Program-made: the position numbers and the translations under genes | Notes under the pieces: model-generated | Seen by the model: only the letters and a program-made list of their open reading frames with translations | Database searches by the model: none | Told to the model about the DNA's origin: nothing | Shown: piece by piece, positions 8,932 to 16,222 of the stretch | Layout: each line of letters starts with the position of its first letter | How positions within the stretch are numbered: position 1 is the stretch's first letter | Assembly: GCA_002701845.1 (NCBI GenBank) | Contig: NZXG01000043.1 | Coordinates: 4,219-46,848 of the forward strand | Direction of reading: 5' to 3' | DNA: 42,630 nt | DNA from: Pseudomonadales bacterium | GTDB taxonomy: Bacteria; Pseudomonadota; Gammaproteobacteria; Pseudomonadales; Ketobacteraceae

Positions 8932-9297
8932 ATGTTGAAAAAGTCTATGTCTTTCCATGCGTTTACATTAGCGGGCATGCTATTCATTCCCACATTAGCA
9001 TCTTCACACTCGGCTCATGACCCGATTAAAGACATTCAGGAATATAATCGTGATGTGCGGCAGCGACAGTCCGATTTTCAAACCGCGACTAACCCTGAAG
9101 AGCAATTAAAAAATTTACAGTTTCAAGTGGAAACAATAGAGCGCAAACTCTTAGTCCTGAGAAACCTGATGGCTAGCGATTACCCACACATCAAAGAAAA
9201 AATGAGCAAGTACAAATATGACTACATGGAAAGCGTCGACGACACCATCGTCCAGCTCAAAAACACCTTAGAACAGGCCGAAGTGCTGCTGGACTAA
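8932..9297 (+). CDS. Small exported coiled-coil protein, function unknown
   Basis: 121 aa behind a strong GAAAGGAG. A Sec signal covers about residues 1-25 (ALTLAGMLFIP-like core, SSHSAHD after cleavage). The mature part is mostly helical with heptad-like spacing (LKNLQFQVETIERKLLVLRNLM) and no Cys. It is the last gene of the plus-strand copper cluster and converges with the ABC ATPase gene 14 bases away. No characterised family is recognised. A periplasmic chaperone-like or metal-associated role is possible but unsupported. Confidence 0.72.
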   Translation: MLKKSMSFHAFTLAGMLFIPTLASSHSAHDPIKDIQEYNRDVRQRQSDFQTATNPEEQLKNLQFQVETIERKLLVLRNLMASDYPHIKEKMSKYKYDYMESVDDTIVQLKNTLEQAEVLLD

Positions 9298-9311
9298 GTT
9301 CACTACGGGCA

Positions 9312-10148
9312 TTACTCAACGTATTTTTCTGGATTTTCAACAAATCGCTCACGGCATCGGCGGGAGCAAAACGCATAGCGTGACTTTTGATAATCCACAA
9401 AATGTAAGGCGCGCCATTCATCAACCCGCATACCGCAAACCGGGTCTTTTATCCATTGATGGGATTCGGCCTTGCGGTCAATAATTTTACCGTCTTCAAG
9501 CCATAATATCCGATCTGCGATATCTTCTACTCTTGGGTCATGAGTAACAATCAGCACCGCCACACCCTGATCCCGAGCGACATCATGCAACAGCATCATG
9601 ACTTCCTGGCCGGATTGGGAATCCAGGTTCCCGGTCGGTTCATCAGCTAAAATCACCTTCGGTTGATTGATGAGTGCACGGGCTATGGCAACACGTTGTT
9701 TTTCCCCGCCTGAGAGTGTTTGGGGCAGCGCTTTTCGGCGATCCTGTAGCCCTAACTTTCTAATCAGTTCGCCGCAACGTTGCCTTACGGAGTCCGTTTT
9801 CTCATCAAGCAGTGACGCGGGAAACAGAATATTCTCTTCGACTGTTAGAGCATCCAGCAAATTAAAGGACTGAAAGATAAAGCCGATGGTTTTGGCCCGG
9901 ATATCCGGTAACTGCGAAGGTTTCAACTGCGTGATATCCACCCCATCAATGAGCACTTCACCTTCATCGGCACTCAGCAGGCCCCCCAGCATTGACAGAA
10001 AGGTTGTTTTGCCGGAGCCAGACGGCCCCATAATAAGTAATATTTCACCCATTCTGATCTGGAGCGAAATTTGGTCGACGGCGCTAACTTTAGCAGCTCC
10101 AACCCCAAAAGATTTGGAAATACTGCGTGTTTCTAAAATGATGCTCAT
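9312..10148 (-). CDS. ABC transporter ATPase (MacB/LolD type) with C-terminal YHS domain
   Basis: 278 aa. Residues 1-225 are an ABC ATPase: Walker A GPSGSGKTT (41-49), Q-loop, signature LSGGEKQRVAIARAL, Walker B VILADEPTGNLDS and the H-loop in VTHDPRV. This is the FtsE/LolD/MacB class that drives FtsX-like permeases. Unusually, a C-terminal YHS domain is fused (from about 235), with DPVCGM and CSRRC, giving Cys238, 261 and 265 as possible metal ligands. YHS domains recur in copper and heavy-metal proteins, so the domain may sense or gate on metal. The start lies 3 bases after the stop of the permease gene upstream, so the three ABC genes are one unit. Confidence 0.92.
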   Translation of the reverse strand: MSIILETRSISKSFGVGAAKVSAVDQISLQIRMGEILLIMGPSGSGKTTFLSMLGGLLSADEGEVLIDGVDITQLKPSQLPDIRAKTIGFIFQSFNLLDALTVEENILFPASLLDEKTDSVRQRCGELIRKLGLQDRRKALPQTLSGGEKQRVAIARALINQPKVILADEPTGNLDSQSGQEVMMLLHDVARDQGVAVLIVTHDPRVEDIADRILWLEDGKIIDRKAESHQWIKDPVCGMRVDEWRALHFVDYQKSRYAFCSRRCRERFVENPEKYVE

Positions 10149-10151
10149 CGA

Positions 10152-11273
10152 TTACCCATTTTTGTAGGCCAGGGCCGGATCCAGGCTAATCAACTTAATC
10201 GCCGGATAGACTGACCCGATAACGGCGATTACGAATGCCAATGGCACTGGTTTTAGTATTAGCGACGGCGTTAGCGCCACCGTGATCTGTGGTGCTATCA
10301 AGGGCATCGCCACACTCAACAGCACCAGGAAATTAATAGCTAACAGATACGCCAGTAAAGTGACGGCTATCGACTGCAATAAAACCACTATAACCAATTG
10401 GTAATCCCTGGCGCCCACAGCCTTGATAATGGCCAGTTCCTTGCGCTTTTTAATCGCCAAGGAATAGCAGGCGTATCCTATGATCAACGCCGCCAGAGTG
10501 CTACAGATTAGCGTCATGATCAGAATGGTTTCGGCGCCCATCTGGGTTGCCATTTCGTAGTCATTGGCAATGAATTCCGCTTGAGTGACCACATTGATAT
10601 TGTCAATCTCAGTCATGATCTTTTGCTGAAGCGCTTTTATATCGACATCAGGCTCGGTATCCACCAGGTAATAGGAAAGCGTACCATCGGATGACAAAGA
10701 AGCTTGCAATCTATCCTTGAGCACAAAGAAAACCGGGTTTGCTGAGGAATATGTACCCTTGGAAAACCCCACTACCCGATAGCCCTTGTCCACTATCCGA
10801 ACCGTATCGCCCTGCGCCAGACCAAAGACAGAACTCAGAGTATCAGGAACGATAATCTCATCCGGGTTTTCCAGGTGCCTTCCATCACTTAATGCCCAAG
10901 GCCCAGCGCGATCTTTTCCATCAGATAACCCCACCACAAAACCGAACAGCTTGTTATCCTGGACCTGTATCACGGTATTGAGATATAAAAACCCCGTCAC
11001 CTGCTCAACACCTGCCATCTTTGCGATCGCCTCCCCTTTCCAGTCCCAAACAAAGGACGATGCCATGTGCATGTTGGATACGCCGTCCTGCATAACCCAA
11101 AGATCGGGATTCATTTTATTGGGATAGGCGACAATTTGCTGAGTTTCACCCTGCCATACCGCGGCAAAGAACAAAGCAAGTAAAAACGAAAACGCAATAC
11201 CAACCATGCTGGCCAGCGTTGCGGCCTTTTGCATAGTGAGTGTTTTGTATCCCCATCGCAGTATCATTTTCAT
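10152..11273 (-). CDS. ABC transporter permease, FtsX/MacB type (second)
   Basis: 373 aa. One N-terminal membrane helix (about 17-40), a periplasmic domain of roughly 200 residues (MacB periplasmic core-like) and three C-terminal helices (about 250-275, 300-325 and 340-360) make the FtsX layout. Type VII ABC machines of this kind do mechanical work across the inner membrane, such as lipoprotein release or tripartite export, rather than classic substrate transport. The ATG is 4 bases after the stop of the other permease. It probably forms a heterodimer with the 11277-12410 product, driven by the YHS-tagged ATPase. Substrate unknown; the copper context suggests an envelope stress role. Confidence 0.9.
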   Translation of the reverse strand: MKMILRWGYKTLTMQKAATLASMVGIAFSFLLALFFAAVWQGETQQIVAYPNKMNPDLWVMQDGVSNMHMASSFVWDWKGEAIAKMAGVEQVTGFLYLNTVIQVQDNKLFGFVVGLSDGKDRAGPWALSDGRHLENPDEIIVPDTLSSVFGLAQGDTVRIVDKGYRVVGFSKGTYSSANPVFFVLKDRLQASLSSDGTLSYYLVDTEPDVDIKALQQKIMTEIDNINVVTQAEFIANDYEMATQMGAETILIMTLICSTLAALIIGYACYSLAIKKRKELAIIKAVGARDYQLVIVVLLQSIAVTLLAYLLAINFLVLLSVAMPLIAPQITVALTPSLILKPVPLAFVIAVIGSVYPAIKLISLDPALAYKNG

Positions 11274-11276
11274 CTT

Positions 11277-12410
11277 TCAGGAGGCCCTGTGAAGCGCAGT
11301 TATTGGGTCAGACTTGCGGATAAGCCCATAGGGGGCCACGGCGCCCAGCAGGGCAAAGAGCCCAACGATAATGCCTGCCTTAGTAAGTACCTGAGGGTGA
11401 AATACAGCAAAATAATAAACCGGTCGCGCCGATTCAATTAAATGACCGATAAAGTCGGCAAGCAACAAGCCAAGTACAGCCGAGAGCAACAGCAATACGC
11501 TGGATAGGCATAAAGTGAAACCAAACAAATGATGGGCTTTGAAGCCTAACGCCAACATGACTGCAAAATCCCTTTGTTGCCGGTGAGCGGCCGAAAACAT
11601 CAACAGGCCAATCAACAAAGACCCCAGCAAGAACCCCACGCTCACCAGCAAACCTAGGATGGGTTTATAAAATCCCTGGCCCAGCTTCACGTCATTTTTT
11701 GCCATTTCCGAAAGCGTGAACAGATCAACCGAGGTCACCTCGCCCTCGATAGTTTGCCGTATTTTTTCCAATGGTGCCTTGGGATCCGTTTCGATCAATA
11801 AAAAACTGACCAACGGAAAGGTGCTCAAATCCGATGCAATATCAGAATCCAGAAAAAAATCGATCAATCCATCATAGTTTATGAACGCAAAGGGTGTCAT
11901 GAACGCTGCTTCACTGGTTATCCCAGATATGCTGAACGCAAAATTCGCCACAATGAACTCATCGCCGATGCTCAGGTCGTACTTTTTGGCTAAAGAACGA
12001 TCGATAACAATGCCTTGGCCTCGGTTCTTTGCTTCGCCCGCCAGCAAATTCGATGGACCACCGGCGGTATCAAACACAATAAGGTAAATCGGTGTTTGCA
12101 TGCTTTTATGCCGGTAAATGACCGGCAGCGTGGTTAAGGGGTGCGCAGCCTTAACGCCGGGAACAGCTTCGATCTGTTCCCGCGCCAACTGTGGAATCAC
12201 CGAGCGAGTGGCCATGAAATTGTTCACTTTCGACTGCACGGCAATCAGGTCTGAGCCACGATTAATGGAGGCAAGCTTGAGCTGTTCATATTGCCCCTGC
12301 TCGAAACCTTGCAATACCACAATCACTGCAATAGAAGCAGACAGCGCCAACACGGTAATAAAGGTATTGGCTTTGTCGTGTAGTAGTTGCTTTATAACAA
12401 ACTTGAGCAT
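11277..12410 (-). CDS. ABC transporter permease, FtsX/MacB type (first)
   Basis: 377 aa with the same plan as its neighbour: N-terminal helix (17-37), a large periplasmic domain, then three C-terminal helices (about 255-280, 300-325 and 345-365) ending in ...RKSDPITALHRAS, close to the usual FtsX-family end. It is more hydrophobic in its C-terminal half and is the first gene of the ABC triplet. It has a weak ribosome site. It sits 26 bases beyond the helical-protein gene, so it is probably the distal part of the merR/P-type ATPase transcription unit, although an internal promoter cannot be excluded. Confidence 0.9.
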   Translation of the reverse strand: MLKFVIKQLLHDKANTFITVLALSASIAVIVVLQGFEQGQYEQLKLASINRGSDLIAVQSKVNNFMATRSVIPQLAREQIEAVPGVKAAHPLTTLPVIYRHKSMQTPIYLIVFDTAGGPSNLLAGEAKNRGQGIVIDRSLAKKYDLSIGDEFIVANFAFSISGITSEAAFMTPFAFINYDGLIDFFLDSDIASDLSTFPLVSFLLIETDPKAPLEKIRQTIEGEVTSVDLFTLSEMAKNDVKLGQGFYKPILGLLVSVGFLLGSLLIGLLMFSAAHRQQRDFAVMLALGFKAHHLFGFTLCLSSVLLLLSAVLGLLLADFIGHLIESARPVYYFAVFHPQVLTKAGIIVGLFALLGAVAPYGLIRKSDPITALHRAS

Positions 12411-12436
12411 CGGATGCGTTACGTGTAAGGGCCCGA

Positions 12437-12895
12437 TCAGTAATCTTCAAGCCGGTTGGACGCATGAGTCATGCGCATCATTTCATGCTCTTCCAGTGCC
12501 TGGAGTGTTTCCAGCAGTTCTCTGGCTGCGGGTATATCAGCCCGCGAAGCAAGATGCCGGTAAAGCTCAATCACCTGTTGGTGCTGGTCTGACACCACTT
12601 CCATGATTTGGGTGGCATCCAACTCGGCGAACGGCGCGTCGCAGTGTACGTGTTGGGTAATCGGGTGCCGGTTGACAAATTCATAGCACCAGGTGTTGAG
12701 TGCATGTTCGTTTCCTGATTTCTCAAAGCCGCTCACGACACCGCTTAGCACTTTCTCGTGCTCAGACAGATAATCCAACATTATCCTGGCTCTCTCATCT
12801 ACATTCTTGTCTTCACAATGAGATAAACATTCACTCAAATTGTGATGAAACTGCTGAGTCCAGTGGAGCACATCTTTTAGAGTTTCAATCTGCAT
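12437..12895 (-). CDS. Helical hypothetical protein rich in His and Glu
   Basis: 152 aa, no signal peptide, predicted mostly helical. It carries scattered His and Glu (QFHHNLSECLSHCED, YLSEHEKVL, EALEEHEMMRMTH), a composition reminiscent of ferritin-like or hemerythrin-like four-helix bundles, but a clear metal-site pattern is not evident. No family can be named safely. It lies between the Cys-less HMA-like gene (21 bases upstream) and the ABC permease. Position in a copper run suggests a metal or redox role by association only. Confidence 0.7.
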   Translation of the reverse strand: MQIETLKDVLHWTQQFHHNLSECLSHCEDKNVDERARIMLDYLSEHEKVLSGVVSGFEKSGNEHALNTWCYEFVNRHPITQHVHCDAPFAELDATQIMEVVSDQHQQVIELYRHLASRADIPAARELLETLQALEEHEMMRMTHASNRLEDY

Positions 12896-12916
12896 ATTTT
12901 TGCCCTTTAAAAATGA

Positions 12917-13288
12917 TCAGTTTTTGCGTTTATTGCCCGGTGGCGACTGGTGGCAACTCCAGGGTTCATGGCCCGCATTGTCCTTTACGTTATCATCGAC
13001 AAACCGGTAGTAGCCTGTTTTAAAACGCGTCCACCAGTCATGGCTGACTTCAACCGCATGCTTTTTCAGGACATCTTCAACCCCATCAAGGCAAAGCCGC
13101 GATGCATCGTAAGCGATGTTGAGTACGTGATACCTGTCGTCAAAGGAAATATCATCTAATCCGTAAAGTTCATCAATTTCAGCAATGGCATCGAGCAAGC
13201 GGGAGCCGTCCGCCGGTTCAAGCTTCAAATGACGAACCACTAGGTTTACTTCAGAAACCCCTAAACGATGTTCTTTTTTACCGGTCAT
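12917..13288 (-). CDS. HMA-like fold protein lacking metal-binding cysteines (hypothetical)
   Basis: 123 aa. Residues about 10-80 read as the beta-alpha-beta-beta-alpha-beta order of a heavy-metal-associated domain: EVNLVVRHL strand, then GSRLLDAIAEIDEL helix, the YHVLNIAYDAS strand, then the LDGVEDVLKKHAVEV helix and strand. The first loop (HLKLEPADGS) lacks the CxxC or SxxC metal site. The C-terminal tail is polar, with HEPWSCHQSPPGNKRKN. It could be a structural or protein-protein version of an HMA domain. The ribosome site GGGAG is good. Fold assignment is by eye and moderate; the gene itself is well supported. Confidence 0.68.
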   Translation of the reverse strand: MTGKKEHRLGVSEVNLVVRHLKLEPADGSRLLDAIAEIDELYGLDDISFDDRYHVLNIAYDASRLCLDGVEDVLKKHAVEVSHDWWTRFKTGYYRFVDDNVKDNAGHEPWSCHQSPPGNKRKN

Positions 13289-13316
13289 ATTTAATGCTCC
13301 CTAACCGTATAACCCA

Positions 13317-14669
13317 TTACGAATGATGGTGCTCATGGGAGTGGCTCTCATGCTGTTCCTGCTTTCGTGTAGCCGATCGCAAGAACCAAACCTCACCCAG
13401 AGCAATCAGCACCATCGTGATTAATGCGACTACCAAAACAAACGGGTCCGAGTTTAACTTCACCCAGCAGAACCCAACCAACGCCAACAGATCCAATACA
13501 ATGGCCACAACCGGAATCCAGCCTTTAGCGTTGATATCGTCTTTCAGATAGCGAATGACACCCCAATGAATCGCACAATCCATAACCAGATAGAATATAA
13601 TCCCCAGCGCGGCGATACGAGAAAGATCAAAGAACGCTGTCAGGATCAGCCCTAAAACAACCGTATATACCAATGTGTGTTTCTGGATGCTTCCCGGCAT
13701 ACCAAAATGCCGATGAGGAACCAGCTTCATTTCCGTCAACATCGCCAGCATACGGGAAACGGCAAAGATACTGGCAAGGATACCGCCGGCAGTTGCCGTG
13801 ATGGCAATGGCAACCGTAAACCATACACCGTATTCACCGAGCGCTGGTCTGGCCGCAGCCGCCAGCGAGTAGTCGCGGGTCTCGATGATTTCAGCCAGAG
13901 AAAGATTGCTGGCAACCGCAAAACCAACCAGCGTGTAGATCAGCACGCAGGCCGCGATGGAAATAATAATGGCGCGGCCAACATTTTTATGAGGATCGAT
14001 GACTTCCGAACCGCTATTAGTTATAGTCGTAAAGCCTTTAAAAGCCAGAATCCCTAAGGCGGTTGCGCCAAGGAAATTGGCCATCGTACCGGTTTCCCCT
14101 ACACGGTTGAAATCAACCGCCAGACTATCCGCCAGCCAAACACCGACAACACCAAAAATCAAAATACCGCCAATTTTCAGGATGCCGATCAGCCCGGCAA
14201 CTCCCTGGATCAACCGATTGCCAAGCAGGTTCACGATAAAAGCACTGATAATTAATACAACGCCGAGTATCGGCACCATACGGCCTGACTCATCGCCGCC
14301 GAACAACTGCATGGTATATGAGCCAAAGGTACGAGCCAGAAAACTTTGCGCAATAACCATCGAAAAATACATTAACAGGGCATTAAAGGCCGTGGGTAAC
14401 CGATCCCCATAGGCTTTGTGGAGATACATGCCGATGCCCCCGGCTGAGGGGTAGGCATTGGAAATCTTGATATAGGAATAGGCACTGAATGAAACGATCA
14501 CGGCAGCAGCCAGAAATGCCAGCGGAAACAGGGCGCCAGTCATTTCGGCCATCTGCCCGGTTAGGGCAAATATCCCGGCGCCGATCATAACGCCGGTGCC
14601 GAGCATCACGGTTCCGGTCAGCGTCAAACTGCCCTCATCGTATTGTGTGGTACGATCCTGATCTTTCAT
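13317..14669 (-). CDS. APC superfamily amino acid permease
   Basis: 450 aa with about 12 membrane helices, the usual size for the APC family. The first helix has the substrate-binding GVMIGAGIFALTG signature, where unwound glycines contact the amino acid carboxylate. The tail is His-rich (EQHESHSHEHHHS), as in many proteins of metal-resistance islands, and may bind copper or zinc. A strong AAGGAGA precedes the ATG. It lies between the Met-rich protein gene and the HMA-like gene, all minus. Its substrate is unknown; transport of amino acids that chelate copper, such as His or Cys, would fit but is speculation. Confidence 0.92.
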   Translation of the reverse strand: MKDQDRTTQYDEGSLTLTGTVMLGTGVMIGAGIFALTGQMAEMTGALFPLAFLAAAVIVSFSAYSYIKISNAYPSAGGIGMYLHKAYGDRLPTAFNALLMYFSMVIAQSFLARTFGSYTMQLFGGDESGRMVPILGVVLIISAFIVNLLGNRLIQGVAGLIGILKIGGILIFGVVGVWLADSLAVDFNRVGETGTMANFLGATALGILAFKGFTTITNSGSEVIDPHKNVGRAIIISIAACVLIYTLVGFAVASNLSLAEIIETRDYSLAAAARPALGEYGVWFTVAIAITATAGGILASIFAVSRMLAMLTEMKLVPHRHFGMPGSIQKHTLVYTVVLGLILTAFFDLSRIAALGIIFYLVMDCAIHWGVIRYLKDDINAKGWIPVVAIVLDLLALVGFCWVKLNSDPFVLVVALITMVLIALGEVWFLRSATRKQEQHESHSHEHHHS

Positions 14670-14722
14670 CCAATCTCCTTGGTAGGGTGCATTATTGCGA
14701 TGAATCGGAGGATTTAAACCCG

Positions 14723-15193
14723 CTATTTCTTATGACGGTGACGCCGTGTTTTTCTGCTCTCGGACTCGTGATCCATCATCTGCCCCATCATCATTTGCAT
14801 CATATTCATGCGTTGCTCCATCATATTCATCCGCTTCATCATGGTTTTTTCATCCATTTTTTCCGCCATACCTTCTTTCTTGTGTTTGGCCATGTTCATG
14901 CCTTTTCCCATGCCATGGTTCATCATCTGCATGCCTTTTTGCATGGCCTCCATGTGCTCTTGCATTAACTTATGGCGTTTATCCGGGTCGGTTTCGCTTT
15001 TGATTTTTGCCATTTGATCATGCATTTCCTGCATATGTTTATGCATCGCCATCATTTGATCATGGCTCATCATACCCATCATCATGCCGCCTATGGCACC
15101 TTCTTTACCATCGTCATGATTGTGCCCTTTCTCGGCAAAGGCAGGTGACGAAATTGCGGCTGCGAAGACTAATGCTGGAATCAATTTTTTCAT
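14723..15193 (-). CDS. Exported methionine-rich copper-binding-type protein
   Basis: 156 aa from the ATG at 15193, chosen because AAGAGGAAA precedes it and it starts a clear signal peptide (MKKLIPALVFAAAISSPAFA, cut before EKGHNHDD). A longer upstream reading exists but adds a non-signal extension. The mature protein is extraordinarily rich in Met and His, with runs such as GGMMMGMMSHDQMM and RMNMMQMMMGQMM, helical in character, and a basic His tail (RRHRHKK). Thioether-rich periplasmic proteins bind Cu(I). It lies between the methyltransferase and permease genes of the merR-headed run. Confidence 0.86.
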   Translation of the reverse strand: MKKLIPALVFAAAISSPAFAEKGHNHDDGKEGAIGGMMMGMMSHDQMMAMHKHMQEMHDQMAKIKSETDPDKRHKLMQEHMEAMQKGMQMMNHGMGKGMNMAKHKKEGMAEKMDEKTMMKRMNMMEQRMNMMQMMMGQMMDHESESRKTRRHRHKK

Positions 15194-15245
15194 TGGAATT
15201 TCCTCTTGGTGCTGGTCTCGTTTACTTTGCTTTGTAGAGTTGTTG

Positions 15246-15899
15246 TTACTCGCTTGAAGCTGTTTCACTGGTGCTGAGTTTTGGAATCCATGCGGGCGTT
15301 GACGCCATATAACGGCGGTACTCATCGCCAAACTCTTCTATAGCTATACGTTCCTCCCGTTTTGCCAGGCGCACATACACCACCACCAATATGGGGAACA
15401 TCACCACCGTGGGAATGGTGGGCCATTGCAATAAAAAGCCAAACATAATCAGGATAAACGCGACGTACTGAGGATGCCGGCACCGGGCATACCACCCGGT
15501 TGTCGCCAGTGACCGGGTTTGCTGGGCTTTGTGCAATACACTCCATGCGGAAGCCAGCAGAAAGAAACCCACCACAATGAATAGATTGCTGGCGATATGC
15601 AGTGGATCAAAATGCGGGTCACCTTCAAACCCCATCAGTGTATGTAACAGGTGGCCATTCTCATGGGATAAAAAGTCAATACTGGGGTATTTTTCTGCGA
15701 GCCAGCCGGACAAGAAATAGATAGTTAACGGAAAACCATACATTTCTGTAAACAAAGCAATGACAAAGGCTGAAAAAGCACCCAGGCTGCGCCAGTCTGT
15801 TTTTGTTTGCGGCTTGGTAAAGCTGAACGCAAAGAAAATGAAAATGGCTGAATTGATAACGACTAACGTCCAGAGCCCGTAAGCGGAATCACCGTGCAT
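15246..15899 (-). CDS. Isoprenylcysteine carboxyl methyltransferase-family membrane protein (first copy)
   Basis: 217 aa, with four or more hydrophobic spans and the C-terminal RHPQYVAF motif plus a Glu-rich end typical of the ICMT/PEMT/MddA-like membrane methyltransferases that use S-adenosylmethionine. The true substrate of bacterial members is often a small thiol, lipid or metalloid and is unknown here. A second member of the same family lies at 28423-29082, sharing AEMYGFPLTIY and RHPQY blocks, so the island carries two paralogues. It sits between the DUF2933 and Met-rich genes, with the good ribosome site AGGGAGA. Confidence 0.87.
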   Translation of the reverse strand: MHGDSAYGLWTLVVINSAIFIFFAFSFTKPQTKTDWRSLGAFSAFVIALFTEMYGFPLTIYFLSGWLAEKYPSIDFLSHENGHLLHTLMGFEGDPHFDPLHIASNLFIVVGFFLLASAWSVLHKAQQTRSLATTGWYARCRHPQYVAFILIMFGFLLQWPTIPTVVMFPILVVVYVRLAKREERIAIEEFGDEYRRYMASTPAWIPKLSTSETASSE

Positions 15900-15925
15900 G
15901 TATGTTCTCCCTTGGTAACGTTATT

Positions 15926-16210
15926 CTAATGATGATGGCGGTGCTGGCTTTCCTTGCGTCCGTCTTCCAGTCCCTGTTGATAAGCATCTTTCTCGGATTC
16001 ATCACTATGATCAGTATGATCTCCGTGCCCCCCGTGTCCGCCGTGCATAAAGAGATGCATTAACGGACACAACAACAGAATCAGGAAGGGTAAGAATTGA
16101 AAAAGATGCTCGCGGTGCTCCATCAGCAGAAAATAGCTGACGGCACCGATAAGCCCCAAAGCCGCCAGTCCTTTGGGCGTAAACCAAAAAGATTGTGATT
16201 GCTGAGCCAT
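15926..16210 (-). CDS. DUF2933 domain small membrane protein
   Basis: 94 aa. Two hydrophobic helices (about 12-26 and 35-55) are followed by PLMHLFMHGGHGGHGDHTDHSD, the His/Gly-rich signature of DUF2933 proteins, which are common beside copper P-type ATPases. The tail is also His-rich (QHRHHH). The ribosome site GGAGGT is strong and the gene starts 13 bases beyond the P-type ATPase stop. Likely a membrane-bound copper-handling partner of the ATPase; biochemical function of the family is not established. Confidence 0.88.
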   Translation of the reverse strand: MAQQSQSFWFTPKGLAALGLIGAVSYFLLMEHREHLFQFLPFLILLLCPLMHLFMHGGHGGHGDHTDHSDESEKDAYQQGLEDGRKESQHRHHH

Positions 16211-16222
16211 GATGACCTCCGA

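Noticed and set aside
13627-14412. Open frames opposite the APC permease
   Set aside because: Shadows of a conserved membrane transporter gene.
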